Assembly (NCBI RefSeq): GCF_018128225.1
Contig: NZ_CP072377.1
Coordinates: 992,001 to 1,056,000 of the forward strand
Source: Leptotrichia sp. oral taxon 218
GTDB taxonomy: Bacteria > Fusobacteriota > Fusobacteriia > Fusobacteriales > Leptotrichiaceae
Direction: 5' to 3'
Length of the DNA: 64,000 nt
Notes under the pieces: model-generated
Told to the model about the DNA's origin: nothing
Databases searched by the model: none
The model's input: the letters and a program-made list of their open reading frames with translations, nothing else
Shown: positions 36,476-46,597 of the stretch, in pieces
How the letters are laid out: the number at the start of each line of letters is the position of its first letter
How positions within the stretch are numbered: the stretch's first letter is position 1
Translations under genes and position numbers: made by a program

Positions 36476-37856
36476 TTCAAACGATATAAAATTAGAAAAT
36501 CTATCAGGTCTTAAAAGGATTTTTCCACTTTTGGCAAACAAAAATGTTGACATGAAAAAAGAAATTGGTGCAGGAGTTACAACTTTTCTTACAATGGCTT
36601 ACATTATTGCAGTAAATCCTGATATTTTGTCCAAAACTGGTATGAATGCAGGAGCTCTAGTTACAGCAACTTGTCTTTCAGCGGCACTTGGTTGCTTTAT
36701 AATGGGACTAATTGCAAACTTACCTTTTGCACTGGCATCTGGAATGGGACTAAATGCTTTTTTTGCATTTACCGTTGTCCTAAAAGGTGGAGCAACTTGG
36801 CAAATGGCTTTAACTGCTGTATTTATTGAAGGTATTATATTTATTTTACTTACAATGTTTAAAATCAGGGAAGCAGTTGTAAATTCAATTCCTGAAAATA
36901 TGAAACACGCCGTTACAGGTGGAATTGGAGTTTTTATTGCATTTGTAGGATTTTCTGGAAGTGGACTTGTGATTGCAAATGAATCGACTAAAGTTAGCAT
37001 GGGACACTTTTCACCAGCTGTGATAATTTCATTTATCGGTCTTTTTATAATTGCTATTTTAGACAAAAAGCGAGTTAAAGGTTCCATCCTTTACGGAATT
37101 GTAGTGAGTTCAATACTAGCTTGGCTATTTGCAATAATAAACCCAAAAGAAGCAGCTGAACTAAAAATCTTCTTACCAAAAGGAGTCTTTGAATTTAAAT
37201 CAATGACACCGATTATGGGAAAATTGGATTTTTCATTTTTTTACGATATAAAATCATTTGGTAACTTTTTTGTAATAATTTGCACATTTTTATTCGTTGA
37301 TTTTTTTGACACAGTTGGAACTCTTATTGGAGTTTGTTCTAAGGCAAATATGCTTGATGAAAAAGGAAATGTGCCAAATGTTGGTCGTGCTCTGATGGCT
37401 GATGCAATTGCCACAACTTTAGGAGCCGCACTTGGTGTATCAACAGTTACAACATATGTGGAAAGTTCGACAGGTGTTCTAGCTGGTGGAAGAACTGGAT
37501 GGACAGCAATTACAACAGGAGTTTTATTTTTAGTTTCAATGTTCTTTTCGCCAATATTTATCGCAATTCCTGCATGTGCAACTGCTCCGGCTTTAATTTA
37601 TGTAGGATATTTGATGTTGAGCTCAGTTAAGCAAATTGACTTGCACGATGTTTTAGAAGGTGTTCCATCTTTTATCACAATCACAACTATGGCGCTTACA
37701 TATAGCATTGGAGACGGATTGACATTAGGAATTTTATCATATGTTTTAATAAATTTACTTTATAATTTATTTGCAAAAAAAGAAGATAAAAGACCTGTTT
37801 CAACAGTTATGGTTATTTTAGCGATTTTATTCATAATAAAATTATTATTTATTTAG
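36468..37856 (+). CDS. NCS2-family purine permease (AzgA/PbuG-like)
   Basis: 462 residues from the ATG at 36468, which follows AAAGGAGAT; the frame is open further upstream but that part overlaps the previous gene and is only lysine-rich. About twelve to fourteen membrane segments. Family blocks: GAGVTTFLTMAYIIAVNPDI near 30, SGMGLNAFFAFTVV near 90, and DFFDTVGTLIGVCSKA near 275. The group imports adenine, guanine or hypoxanthine with protons. It would feed the hpt salvage enzyme encoded at 10723. Co-transcribed with the CorC-like gene. Confidence 0.92.
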   Translation: MNNSNDIKLENLSGLKRIFPLLANKNVDMKKEIGAGVTTFLTMAYIIAVNPDILSKTGMNAGALVTATCLSAALGCFIMGLIANLPFALASGMGLNAFFAFTVVLKGGATWQMALTAVFIEGIIFILLTMFKIREAVVNSIPENMKHAVTGGIGVFIAFVGFSGSGLVIANESTKVSMGHFSPAVIISFIGLFIIAILDKKRVKGSILYGIVVSSILAWLFAIINPKEAAELKIFLPKGVFEFKSMTPIMGKLDFSFFYDIKSFGNFFVIICTFLFVDFFDTVGTLIGVCSKANMLDEKGNVPNVGRALMADAIATTLGAALGVSTVTTYVESSTGVLAGGRTGWTAITTGVLFLVSMFFSPIFIAIPACATAPALIYVGYLMLSSVKQIDLHDVLEGVPSFITITTMALTYSIGDGLTLGILSYVLINLLYNLFAKKEDKRPVSTVMVILAILFIIKLLFI

Positions 37857-37873
37857 TTTTAAAATCAAAAAAA

Positions 37874-37916
37874 ATTACTCACTTATTTTATTATTTATTA
37901 AGTGAGTAATTTTTAT
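37874..37916. terminator. Bidirectional terminator
   Basis: ATTACTCACTTA and TAAGTGAGTAAT form a perfect 12-bp stem with A-run left and T-run right, between the permease and the convergent PBP gene. Confidence 0.88.
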
Positions 37917-37917
37917 T

Positions 37918-39969
37918 TTAAAATCTTATTCCACCTCTAAATTTATTGTCATATTCTATCGGTTCTGTTCCTGCCTTAAATAACATTGTTCTCTTGTTTA
38001 CACCATCTGTATCAAGCAGTCCATTTTCCAAGTCAATATCTCTTGTTGTCAAATCTTTTCTCTTGATGTAATCGTCGATAAATTCAAATACTCCGACATT
38101 GTAATTTGGTAAATCTACAACTGACTGCATATAATTTTTCCAAATTGGTGCTGCAGCTGAACCTCCTGTCATTCCAGTTCCCATTGACTTGTTGTCATCA
38201 TTTCCAACATAGACAACTGTTGCAAGAGTTGGCGTGTAACCTGTGAACCAAGCTGACACATAATCTGAAGTCGTTCCAGTTTTTCCAGCCATTGGAATTA
38301 ACTGACCATTTTTAAATACTTTTGCTGATTGACCAGTTCCGTAATTTACAGCATTTTCTAACATATATGTAAGAACTGCTACATCTTTTGAATCGTAAAC
38401 TTTTTTCATCTTAGGTTTTGCTTCGTAAATAACTTCTCCATATTTATTCTCAACTTTGTAAATATATTGCGGCTCAACTTGATAACCTCCATTTGCAAGT
38501 GCTGCATAAAACATCGCCATATCTGAAGGTCTTGTAGAAATTGATCCCAATGCCAATGTAAAGTTTTTAGGAAAATCTCCACCGACAACTCCAGCATCTC
38601 GCCAAACTTTTTCAGCTTTGGAAATTCCCACATATTGCAGTAATTTTACAGGAATTATATTATTTGAAATTTCTATCGCCTTGTCTAAAGTCATGCTGTC
38701 TCTGTAACTTCCATCAAAGTTTTTAGGCGACCAATTATTGATTTTCAGTGGAGAATCTTCCATCACACTTGCCATTGTCATTTTTTTCTGCAATGCTGCT
38801 AAATATACTATTGGTTTAAATGATGAACCTGGCTGTCGCAATGAACTTACAGCACGGTTAAAGTTTCCTTTTTTATAATCTTTTCCCCCAACCATCGCTT
38901 TTACAAATCCATTGCTTGGATCAATTGAATATAGCGCTCCGTTTAACTCAGCTTTAGTTTTTAAATTGTAATTGCTATTAAATGCCTTATATGCCGCTCT
39001 TTGCAAGTCTAAGTCGACAGTTGCATAAACTTTGTATCCGTCAAATAAAAATTTTTGATCTTCTTCTGAAATTTTCAAAATTTTTCTTAATTCGCTCAGC
39101 ACAATTGTTGTAAATTCTGGTGCAACATTTGAAGTTGAAATTTGTTCTTCTTCATTTCGGCTCTTTATGTCTCCATTTTTGAAAGCAATTTTTTCATTAA
39201 TCGCATCGTTATATTGCTCATCAGTTATAAATCCATATTCTCTCATTTGATGCAAAACTATTTTTTGTCTTTCAAGTGCATATTTTAATTTTGAATATTT
39301 TGTTGGAGATTTTGGAAGACTGGCTAAAATTGCCGCTTGTCCAAGTGTCAAATTTTTAGGTTCTCTGTCAAAATATTTGATTGCCGCATTCTTTATTCCA
39401 TAAGCACCTTGTCCAAAATAAATTGTATTCAAATAGTTTTCCAAAATTTCATCTTTTGTATATTTTCTTTCAATTTCAATCGCTAAAATTGCTTCTTTTA
39501 ACTTTCTTGACAAAGTTTGTTCAGGTGACAAGAATGCATTTTTTGCAAGTTGCTGAGTTATTGTACTTCCACCTTCTCGTCGTCTACCAGTAAGCGTCAA
39601 AAATGCTGCTCTAGCTGTACGCACAAAATCTAGTCCATGATGACTTCTAAACTTTCTATCTTCTATCGCCAAAAAAGCATTCTGCACATAATCTGGAACA
39701 TCTCCAATTCCAATTGGTGCACGATTTTGAACCATTATCGTATCTATTTGATTTCCATTCATATCATAAATAACCGATGGAGAAACTGGTGCGTATCCGT
39801 CAATCAAGTCAACTGGCGTTTCTTTTTGCACAGTATAAACTAAATACGCTCCTGCTCCTATTCCAATTACACAAAAAAATAAAAAAACTTTTAAAAGAAA
39901 AGTACTAAGTTTAAATTTCTTTTTTGGCTTTTTCACTTTTTCTTTTTTTTCTGTATTTTTCTTTTTCAT
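37918..39969 (-). CDS. Class A penicillin-binding protein (PBP1A type)
   Basis: 683 residues. It polymerises and cross-links peptidoglycan in the periplasm. A short lysine-rich cytoplasmic tail is followed by one membrane anchor (about 25-47). The glycosyltransferase domain shows EDRKFRSHHGLD near 100 and REGGSTITQQLAKNAF near 133. The transpeptidase domain has the active Ser in GSSFKPIVYL near 377 and KTGTTSD near 560. A short tail follows. It lies after rlmN on the same strand with a 24-base gap, so the two are likely co-transcribed. Confidence 0.95.
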   Translation of the reverse strand: MKKKNTEKKEKVKKPKKKFKLSTFLLKVFLFFCVIGIGAGAYLVYTVQKETPVDLIDGYAPVSPSVIYDMNGNQIDTIMVQNRAPIGIGDVPDYVQNAFLAIEDRKFRSHHGLDFVRTARAAFLTLTGRRREGGSTITQQLAKNAFLSPEQTLSRKLKEAILAIEIERKYTKDEILENYLNTIYFGQGAYGIKNAAIKYFDREPKNLTLGQAAILASLPKSPTKYSKLKYALERQKIVLHQMREYGFITDEQYNDAINEKIAFKNGDIKSRNEEEQISTSNVAPEFTTIVLSELRKILKISEEDQKFLFDGYKVYATVDLDLQRAAYKAFNSNYNLKTKAELNGALYSIDPSNGFVKAMVGGKDYKKGNFNRAVSSLRQPGSSFKPIVYLAALQKKMTMASVMEDSPLKINNWSPKNFDGSYRDSMTLDKAIEISNNIIPVKLLQYVGISKAEKVWRDAGVVGGDFPKNFTLALGSISTRPSDMAMFYAALANGGYQVEPQYIYKVENKYGEVIYEAKPKMKKVYDSKDVAVLTYMLENAVNYGTGQSAKVFKNGQLIPMAGKTGTTSDYVSAWFTGYTPTLATVVYVGNDDNKSMGTGMTGGSAAAPIWKNYMQSVVDLPNYNVGVFEFIDDYIKRKDLTTRDIDLENGLLDTDGVNKRTMLFKAGTEPIEYDNKFRGGIRF

Positions 39970-39993
39970 CTGTCATTCCTACCTTTCAAAAAG

Positions 39994-41046
39994 TTACTTT
40001 TCTCTTTTCAATTGCTTTTCAGCTCTTAATTGTCCACAAGCCGCTGCAATATCTTGACCTTTCGTTTCCCTAAGCGTCACATTAACATTTTTATCCTTCA
40101 ATATTTTATAAAATTCTCTTTGTTTCGCTTTTGACGGTGTCTTATAAATTTTACCCCCAACTGGATTATATGGAATAAGATTTACAAGACAGTTAAATGA
40201 ACTCAAAAAATCTGCGAGTTCCCTTGCATCTTTTGGTTCTGAATTTAATTCATCAATTAAAATATACTCAAATGTAATTCGATTTTTTGTCTTTTTCTGA
40301 TATTCCAAAAGTGCCTCTTTTAATTTACTTACATTCCAAGTTTTGTTTATTGGCATAATTTGATTTCTAATTTCATCTCTTACCGAATGAAGCGAAATCG
40401 CCAAATGAATCTGAGATTCGTCCAATGTAAATTTTTTTATAACTGGAACGACTCCACTTGTCGAAATTGTAAAATTTCTTTTAGAAAAATTTTGTCCCTT
40501 TGGCGAATTTAATATATCTATTGAAGAAAGCACGGCACGATAATTTGAAAAAGGCTCTCCCATTCCCATATAAACGACATTTCCAAGTTTTTTCCCACGC
40601 TTTAAAAGATGTTTTTGCACATAATAATACTGCAGCAAAATTTCTGAAACGGATAAATTTCGCTCATAACCCATTAACGCCGTCGCACAAAAATCACAAT
40701 TCATAAGACATCCAATTTGTGATGAAACACACAATGTGTATCTGTTTTTATGAGTAATTAATACACTTTCAATAAATTTTTTATCATTTAATTCAAAAAG
40801 AAATTTTTCAGTTTCCTTATCTTCTGAAACTTGATGAGTTTTAAATTCCAGCTTTTCCACAAAAAAATTTTTTTGTAAAATTTCTCTATCTTTTTTCGAA
40901 ACATTTGAAAATTTGTCAAAATCAAATTCAAGTTTGTTATGAAGCCAATCAAATACTTGATTTGCATTAAATTTCTTAAGTCCTAACGAAAGAAACTTTT
41001 CTTGCAATTCTTCCAAATTTAATCCCAAAATATCAATTTTTTCCAT
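39994..41046 (-). CDS. rlmN: 23S rRNA (adenine-2503-C2)-methyltransferase RlmN
   Basis: 350 residues. A radical-SAM enzyme that methylates A2503 of 23S rRNA and A37 of some tRNAs. The cluster motif CLMNCDFC (CX3CX2C) lies near 115, GMGEPFSNY near 165 and the C-terminal catalytic Cys in AAACGQL near 339. Length is normal. It is upstream of the PBP gene. Confidence 0.96.
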   Translation of the reverse strand: MEKIDILGLNLEELQEKFLSLGLKKFNANQVFDWLHNKLEFDFDKFSNVSKKDREILQKNFFVEKLEFKTHQVSEDKETEKFLFELNDKKFIESVLITHKNRYTLCVSSQIGCLMNCDFCATALMGYERNLSVSEILLQYYYVQKHLLKRGKKLGNVVYMGMGEPFSNYRAVLSSIDILNSPKGQNFSKRNFTISTSGVVPVIKKFTLDESQIHLAISLHSVRDEIRNQIMPINKTWNVSKLKEALLEYQKKTKNRITFEYILIDELNSEPKDARELADFLSSFNCLVNLIPYNPVGGKIYKTPSKAKQREFYKILKDKNVNVTLRETKGQDIAAACGQLRAEKQLKREK

Positions 41047-41310
41047 ATTTTTATTTTATCTCTCTCCTTTTATTTTATTATTTTATTATTTTATTATTTA
41101 ATTTTTTTATTTTTATTTTTCTATTTCTAATTAAATTAAATTAAATTTATTAAATTAAATTTTTAAAAATTTAAAAATTTTTCATTTAATATCATATAAT
41201 ATCATACCACATTTTTCAAAATATTTATACAATTTTTTGAATTTTAAAATAAATAAATAAATTATTTTGATTATCAAAATTATAAAATTTATTAGAAAAA
41301 AAAATAATTC
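41047..41310. other. A/T-rich divergent gap between rlmN and fabV
   Basis: The gap holds no gene. It has short tandem repeats (TTTTATTA units near 41068-41098, TTAAA units near 41130-41160) and two copies of AATATCAT near 41190-41205. No conserved structure was recognised. Confidence 0.6.
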
Positions 41311-41340
41311 TTGTAAAAAATATGAGAAATATGGTATTAT
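41311..41340 (+). promoter_or_regulatory. Promoter of fabV
   Basis: TTGTAA (41311-41316), 18 bases, TATTAT (41335-41340) with TGG before the -10. Confidence 0.65.
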
Positions 41341-41383
41341 TTAAATGAATATAAAAAATTTAAGAAACAATTAGGAGGAAACA

Positions 41384-42577
41384 ATGGTAATAAAACCTAG
41401 ATTAAAAGGTGGATTAGCTTTAACTAATCATCCAATTGGAGCGAAAGAATTTGTAAAAAGACAAATTGACTATATAAAATCACAAGATAAATATACAGGA
41501 CCAAAAAAAGTTTTAATAATAGGTTCATCATCAGGATATGGACTTTCAACAAGAATTTCACTAGCCTTTGGTGCAGGAGCTGAAACAATCGGTGTTGCAT
41601 TTGAAAAAGGTGTGGAAGGAAAAAGAATCGGATCTGCTGGTTGGTGGAATACAATCGCTTTTACCGAAGCTGCAAAAAAAGAAGGAATTCCTGCAAAAAA
41701 TTTCATTGGAGATGCTTTTTCTAACGAAATGAAAGATGAAGTCATAAAATATATAAAAGAAGAATTTGGCGGAAAAATTGACTTGGTAATTTATAGCTTG
41801 GCAAGTGGAGTAAGAACTGATCCTAAAGACGGTAAAACTTACAGATCTGCACTAAAATCAACAAAAGAAGAAATCTCAGGTCCTACAATAAACTTTGAAA
41901 AAGGAACATTGGAAGAAACTACAATGGGAGTTGCTACACCTGAAGAAATTAAAAGCACAGTAAAAGTAATGGGTGGAGAAGACTGGAAATTATGGATAGA
42001 AGCTCTTTCAAATGCAAATGTTTTAGCAAACGGTTTTAAAACTATCGCTTATTCATATTTAGGACCAAAAGTGACTTACGGAATTTATAAAGATGGAACA
42101 ATTGGAGCTGCAAAAAGAGATTTAGAACACACTGCTGATGTTTTGAATGACTATTTAAAAGAAAAAGTCAATGGAGAAGCATATGTTTCACTAAGTAAAG
42201 CATTAATGACAAAAGCAAGTGCCGTTATCCCAATATTCCCATTATATGCCGCACTTCTTTACAAAGTTATGAAAGAAAAAGGAATTCATGAAGGAACAAT
42301 ACAGCAAAAACATAGATTATTAAAAGATATGGTCTATGGAAACAAACCTGTAATTGATTCTGAGAGAAGATTAAGACCTGACAACTTAGAAATGAGAGAA
42401 GATGTTCAGGCAGAAGTAGAAGCACTTTGGGACAAAGTAACACCTGAAAACTTTAAAGAAATAAGTGACTATAAAGGTGCAAGAGAAGAATTCATGCAAT
42501 TAAATGGATTTGACTTTGACAATGTTGACTACAATGCCGATGTTGATATTGAAGAATTAGCAAAACTTCGTCCATAA
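41384..42577 (+). CDS. fabV: Enoyl-ACP reductase FabV (trans-2-enoyl-CoA reductase family)
   Basis: 397 residues, ATG after AGGAGGA. It reduces enoyl-ACP in the last step of fatty acid elongation and is insensitive to triclosan in known cases. The nucleotide-binding block VLIIGSSSGYGLSTRISLAF lies near 45. The Tyr-X8-Lys catalytic pair is in TYGIYKDGTIGAAKRDL near 235-245. Length fits the family (about 400), larger than FabI. It would complement fabZ in the lpx cluster. Monocistronic, between a good promoter and a terminator. Confidence 0.95.
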   Translation: MVIKPRLKGGLALTNHPIGAKEFVKRQIDYIKSQDKYTGPKKVLIIGSSSGYGLSTRISLAFGAGAETIGVAFEKGVEGKRIGSAGWWNTIAFTEAAKKEGIPAKNFIGDAFSNEMKDEVIKYIKEEFGGKIDLVIYSLASGVRTDPKDGKTYRSALKSTKEEISGPTINFEKGTLEETTMGVATPEEIKSTVKVMGGEDWKLWIEALSNANVLANGFKTIAYSYLGPKVTYGIYKDGTIGAAKRDLEHTADVLNDYLKEKVNGEAYVSLSKALMTKASAVIPIFPLYAALLYKVMKEKGIHEGTIQQKHRLLKDMVYGNKPVIDSERRLRPDNLEMREDVQAEVEALWDKVTPENFKEISDYKGAREEFMQLNGFDFDNVDYNADVDIEELAKLRP

Positions 42578-42594
42578 TCTAAAAATAAAAAATT

Positions 42595-42658
42595 ACGCTG
42601 AAAATTTGTAATTTTAACTTTATTATTAAGTTTTGAATTATAAATAGTCAGCGTTTTT
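42595..42658. terminator. Long imperfect terminator hairpin
   Basis: ACGCTGA (42595-42601) pairs with TCAGCGT (42648-42654). Inner arms ATTTGTAATT/AATTATAAAT and ACTT/AAGT extend it. A T-run follows on the plus strand and an A-run precedes it for the convergent pyrE. Confidence 0.75.
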
Positions 42659-42704
42659 TAATTTTAAAAATTTTAAAAATTTTGATTAAAATCAAAATTC
42701 AAAT

Positions 42705-43340
42705 TTATTTAACTCCCCAAGTATTTGGACTTTTGCTCCATTCAAGTGCAATTTCTGCTTCTTCCTTTGTCAAATAATCCGTATTTTTAAGTAAATTTAT
42801 CAAAATACTAAAATTCGATAGAGAACTAAATTTGCAGTTAAATTTGTCATAATTTTCTTTTGCAGTGTCAAATCCATAAGTAAAAATTGATTTTACTTCC
42901 ATATCGGCTACTCCTTCTTTTTGAAGCACATCTACGGCAATTAAACTACTTTTTCCAGTCGTAATCAAATCTTCAATTACAACAACTTTTTTACCTTTAA
43001 CTTCAGCACCTTCAATTTGTTTTCCAGCTCCATGATCTTTTGGTTTGTTTCTGACATATGCAAGAGGTTTTTTCATTCTATCTGCAATAAATGAGGACCA
43101 AGGAATTCCAGCAGTTGCAACTCCCACAATTACATCTACATCATTGTCAATTGCTTGTACAAATCCGTCAACAATTACATCTCTCTCGTTAGAAAATCCC
43201 AAAACAAATCTGTTGTCGCAATAAATTGGACTTTTTATTCCAGATGCAAATGTAAAAGGTTCATTTACATTGATTTTCACGGCTTTTACATCAAAAAGCG
43301 CCTTTGCCACTCTCTCTTCCAAACTTAAATTTTTACTCAT
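42705..43340 (-). CDS. pyrE: Orotate phosphoribosyltransferase
   Basis: 211 residues from the ATG at 43340, which follows a GGGAAGTGG site and overlaps the pyrC stop by eight bases (ATGAGTAA). It makes OMP from orotate and PRPP in pyrimidine synthesis. The block IYCDNRFVLGF near 45 and the PRPP loop VVVIEDLITTGKSSL near 125 are diagnostic. The overlap indicates translational coupling to pyrC. Confidence 0.95.
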   Translation of the reverse strand: MSKNLSLEERVAKALFDVKAVKINVNEPFTFASGIKSPIYCDNRFVLGFSNERDVIVDGFVQAIDNDVDVIVGVATAGIPWSSFIADRMKKPLAYVRNKPKDHGAGKQIEGAEVKGKKVVVIEDLITTGKSSLIAVDVLQKEGVADMEVKSIFTYGFDTAKENYDKFNCKFSSLSNFSILINLLKNTDYLTKEEAEIALEWSKSPNTWGVK

Positions 43341-44610
43341 AAAATTCCACTTCCCTTCCATTTTCTAAATTATCATTAAATTTTCCATTTTCAAAAACAA
43401 CTTTTCCATTAACTATTGTCAAAATATTTTTTCCTTTTAATTTCCAGTTTTCATAAGGTGTCCATCCACATTTTGACTCAATCGTATCGTCAACTCCAAC
43501 TGTCCATTCTTTTTCTAAATCAACAGCTATAATATCTGCAAAATATCCTTCTTTTAGTTTTCCTCTTTTTTCAATTTTCATTATTTTTGCAGGATTTTCA
43601 CACATAAGTTTTTGGATTGTCTCCAATTTCACTTTTTGCTCATTATAGGCATTAAGCATTAAAGTAAGTGAAGTTTCCACACCTGGCATTCCAAAAGTTA
43701 TTTTTTCCAATTTTTCTGAAATTAGATGCGGCGCATGATCTGTTCCAATTGTATCAATTTCACCATTATTTAACGCTTCCCACAAAAATTCATTGTCAGC
43801 TTTTGTTCTAAGTTCTGGTTTCATTCTCAAAAGCATTTTATTTCTATCTGTACTTTCTCTAATTTCATCATTCAAAAATAAGTGATGTGGCGTAACTTCC
43901 GCATAAACAGGATGCTTTTCATTATTAAAATTCTTATCTTTTTTCGCATTCAAAACTTTAATCAATTCTTCTTTTGACGGAATATGGCAGACATAAAGTC
44001 CATTTCCATAATCTTTATTAAGTTTTAATGCTTTGTCAATCATCTCATTTTCAGCGTGAACCAACACCAATTTAGAATTTTCAAATACTTTTTTTAAAAT
44101 TTCGTCATCTTCAATAAGCATTTCTCCTGTCGAAATATTCATAAATATTTTTACAGTATTTACTTTTTCACTTTCAAGAACTTTTTTTATTTCTTTGACA
44201 TTGTCATTTTTGCTTCCACCAAAGTGAAATCCATAATTTACAATAGATTTTTTATCCGCCAATTCCTTTTTTTCTTCCAGCGCTTTTAAGGTTGTGGTCG
44301 TTGGAATTGTATTTGGCATGTCGTAAAATGTTGTAATTCCCGCTTTAGCACAAGCTCTGCTTCCTGTTGAAAAATCTTCTTTATAATCAACTCCTGGTTC
44401 TCTCATATGTGTATGAACATCAATAACTCCCGGCATTAAAAGTTTTCCATTCAAATCAATGACTTCTAATTTTTTATCACTATTTTTTTTCTCAAATTCT
44501 TCAACTTCATTTTCTGAAATCTTTTCACCAATTTTAAAAATCTTGTCATCCAAAGTCAAAATCTCAATCTTTTTTCCAAAAACATCAACACCATTTTTCA
44601 AAAATAACAT
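43333..44610 (-). CDS. pyrC: Dihydroorotase
   Basis: 425 residues from the ATG at 44610 (MLFLKNGVDVFGKK), with AAGGAG upstream; the ATG at 44634 has no ribosome site. It closes carbamoyl aspartate to dihydroorotate. Metal ligands: DVHTHMREPG near 60 and GTDHAPH near 305. VLVHAEN provides further ligands. This is the class I type of Gram-positives. It is followed by pyrE; other pyr genes are not in the window. The leader before it (44611-44700) shows no attenuator I can recognise. Confidence 0.95.
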   Translation of the reverse strand: MLFLKNGVDVFGKKIEILTLDDKIFKIGEKISENEVEEFEKKNSDKKLEVIDLNGKLLMPGVIDVHTHMREPGVDYKEDFSTGSRACAKAGITTFYDMPNTIPTTTTLKALEEKKELADKKSIVNYGFHFGGSKNDNVKEIKKVLESEKVNTVKIFMNISTGEMLIEDDEILKKVFENSKLVLVHAENEMIDKALKLNKDYGNGLYVCHIPSKEELIKVLNAKKDKNFNNEKHPVYAEVTPHHLFLNDEIRESTDRNKMLLRMKPELRTKADNEFLWEALNNGEIDTIGTDHAPHLISEKLEKITFGMPGVETSLTLMLNAYNEQKVKLETIQKLMCENPAKIMKIEKRGKLKEGYFADIIAVDLEKEWTVGVDDTIESKCGWTPYENWKLKGKNILTIVNGKVVFENGKFNDNLENGREVEFYE

Positions 44611-44799
44611 CTTTCTCTTTTCTCTCCTTCCCATTTTAACTTTTCCCTTTATATTTTATCACAATAAATAATTTTTGTCTTTTTATTTTTAATTTTTTAA
44701 AAAAATAAAATATTTTACAAAAAATAAAAATTATGCTAAAATAAAATTTTACATTTCAAAATATATATAATATATATCAAAAATATAAAAATAATATAT

Positions 44800-44828
44800 T
44801 TTACAAATGATTTAAAAAGTGCTAGAAT
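44800..44828 (+). promoter_or_regulatory. Promoter of amt-glnB
   Basis: TTTACA (44800-44805), 17 bases, TAGAAT (44823-44828) with TGC before the -10. This is sigma-70 type, not a sigma-54 GG/GC promoter. The gap from 44635 is otherwise A/T-rich without a gene. Confidence 0.75.
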
Positions 44829-44884
44829 AACTTTATTGAATAAGACACACAGATGTCGAAATATATTTTAAAGGAGGTATCAGT

Positions 44885-46120
44885 ATGGATACAGCAAGTG
44901 TAGTTTTTATTTTATTTTCATCAGCATTAGTGCTTTTTATGATGCCGGGACTGGCATTCTTTTACGGAGGTCTGGGTCGAAGAAAAAATGTCATTAATAC
45001 GATGATGATGGTTATTCTTCCAATTGCTATTGCAGTTGTGATGTGGTTTTTAGTGGGGTATTCCCTAGCATTTTCTGGAAATGGGAAATTTATAGGAAAT
45101 TTTGGAAATGTTTTATTCCGTGGAGTTAGTGAAACAGCTAGTACAAAAGGATATAAAATTCCAGATGCAGTTTTTGCATTATTTCAGATGATGTTTTCAA
45201 TAATTACGGTAAGTATTGCAACAGGTGCCGTGACTGGGAGAATAAAGTTTGCGCCGTTTTTAGTTTTTGCTCCAATTTGGCTAATATTTGTTTATTATCC
45301 TTTAGCTCACATGGTCTGGGGCGGAGGACTTCTTGCAAAAATGGGAGCATTAGATTTTGCTGGGGGAGATGTCGTTCACATCTCATCAGGAGTGTCTGGA
45401 CTTGTTTTAGCGACAATTATTGGAAAGAGAAGAGAATTTACAAGAACCGAGTATCGTCCGCATAATGTGCCTTTTGTACTGCTTGGAACAGGAATTTTGG
45501 CATTCGGATGGCTAGGATTTAATGCAGGTTCAGCTCTTGAAGCAAATAGTATAGCGATTCACGCTTTTATTACAACAATGCTATCACTTGCTGCGGCAAC
45601 ATGCTCTTGGGTAATTATTGAAAAGTTAAGTAACGGAACTCCTACATTAGTTGGAACTTCAACTGGTCTAGTTGCGGGGCTTGTGGCAATTACGCCAGGT
45701 GCAGGTTATGTTTCGTACGGCTCAGCAATTTTAATGGGATTGTTAGTCAGTCCAATTTGCTATTTTGCAATTTCAAGTTTAAAACATAAATTGCAGTATG
45801 ATGATGCATTAGATGCTTTCGGCTGTCACGGTGTTGGTGGAATTTTTGGAGGAATTGCGACAGCGATTTTTACAACGCCAAGTTTAACACCAGAAAAGGG
45901 AAATTTTGGACTTTTATACGGCGGAACTCATTTATTTGGTGCAACAATTGCTGCCATACTGATAACAGCTATTTGGGCAGGAGCTTTTACATTTGTGATA
46001 ATAAAAGTTATCGGAGTATTTTTACCGCTTAGAGCTACAGATAGAGAAGAAGCTGTGGGAATGGATGACAGTGAACATAAAGAAACTGCTTACCCAACAT
46101 TTATGGGACTAGATTCTTAA
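44885..46120 (+). CDS. amt: Ammonium transporter
   Basis: 411 residues, ATG after AAAGGAGGTATC. Amt trimers move ammonium across the inner membrane. The sequence has about eleven hydrophobic segments. Signature blocks: [18 protein letters not shown] near 25, [17 protein letters not shown] near 158 and [15 protein letters not shown] near 310. It is followed 16 bases later by its regulator glnB, the conserved pair: PII blocks the Amt pore when nitrogen is plentiful. Confidence 0.97.
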   Translation: MDTASVVFILFSSALVLFMMPGLAFFYGGLGRRKNVINTMMMVILPIAIAVVMWFLVGYSLAFSGNGKFIGNFGNVLFRGVSETASTKGYKIPDAVFALFQMMFSIITVSIATGAVTGRIKFAPFLVFAPIWLIFVYYPLAHMVWGGGLLAKMGALDFAGGDVVHISSGVSGLVLATIIGKRREFTRTEYRPHNVPFVLLGTGILAFGWLGFNAGSALEANSIAIHAFITTMLSLAAATCSWVIIEKLSNGTPTLVGTSTGLVAGLVAITPGAGYVSYGSAILMGLLVSPICYFAISSLKHKLQYDDALDAFGCHGVGGIFGGIATAIFTTPSLTPEKGNFGLLYGGTHLFGATIAAILITAIWAGAFTFVIIKVIGVFLPLRATDREEAVGMDDSEHKETAYPTFMGLDS

Positions 46121-46136
46121 TTTAAGGAGAAAAATT

Positions 46137-46475
46137 ATGAAAAAAATAGAAGTTATAATTCGTTCTGATAAGTTAGAAGATTTAAAAGATGCATTGACAA
46201 AAGCCAAAGTCAGAGGAATGACAGTAAGCCAAGTTTTAGGACACGGAAATCAAAAAGGTTACACAGAAAGTTTTCGTGGGCAAAAGATTACGCCGACATT
46301 GCTTGCTAAATTAAAAATCGAAATAATTACTCAAGATGCTAATGTTGAAAAATTAGTTGATATTATAATAGATGCCGTTTACACTGGAGAAGTTGGAGAT
46401 GGAAAAATATTTATTTTGCCAATAGATGATGTGATTAGAATTAGAACGAGAGAGAGAGGAAAAGACGCATTGTAA
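46137..46475 (+). CDS. glnB: PII nitrogen regulatory protein, T-loop Tyr replaced by Phe
   Basis: 112 residues, ATG after AAGGAGA. PII trimers bind ATP/ADP and 2-oxoglutarate and gate Amt. The C-terminal signature [10 protein letters not shown] near 84 is intact. In the T-loop the usual E-L-Y-R-G is TESFRG, so the Tyr-51 that is uridylylated in proteobacteria is Phe. The basal part QKG is kept. Being next to amt, it is the GlnK-like partner. Regulation should rely on ligand binding alone. Confidence 0.95.
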   Translation: MKKIEVIIRSDKLEDLKDALTKAKVRGMTVSQVLGHGNQKGYTESFRGQKITPTLLAKLKIEIITQDANVEKLVDIIIDAVYTGEVGDGKIFILPIDDVIRIRTRERGKDAL

Positions 46476-46491
46476 TATAAATAAAAAAATT

Positions 46492-46529
46492 AAAGGAGTT
46501 AGCTTGAATATGAACTAACTTCTTTTTTT
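46492..46529 (+). terminator. Intrinsic terminator of amt-glnB
   Basis: AAGGAGTTAG and CTAACTTCTT form a 10-bp stem with one wobble, followed by a T-run. Confidence 0.82.
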
Positions 46530-46568
46530 ATTTTTTTAATTAAAAAAGTTAAATAAATTTAAATAAAG

Positions 46569-46597
46569 TTCAATTAATGAAAAAATTGTGATATAAT
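46569..46597 (+). promoter_or_regulatory. Promoter of azlCD, with long A/T-rich leader
   Basis: TTCAAT (46569-46574), 17 bases, TATAAT (46592-46597) with TGA before it. The transcript would carry a leader of about 235 bases before azlC. That leader (46605-46837) ends in tandem AATAGAATA-type repeats (about 46755-46815). I see no known riboswitch in it. Confidence 0.6.
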
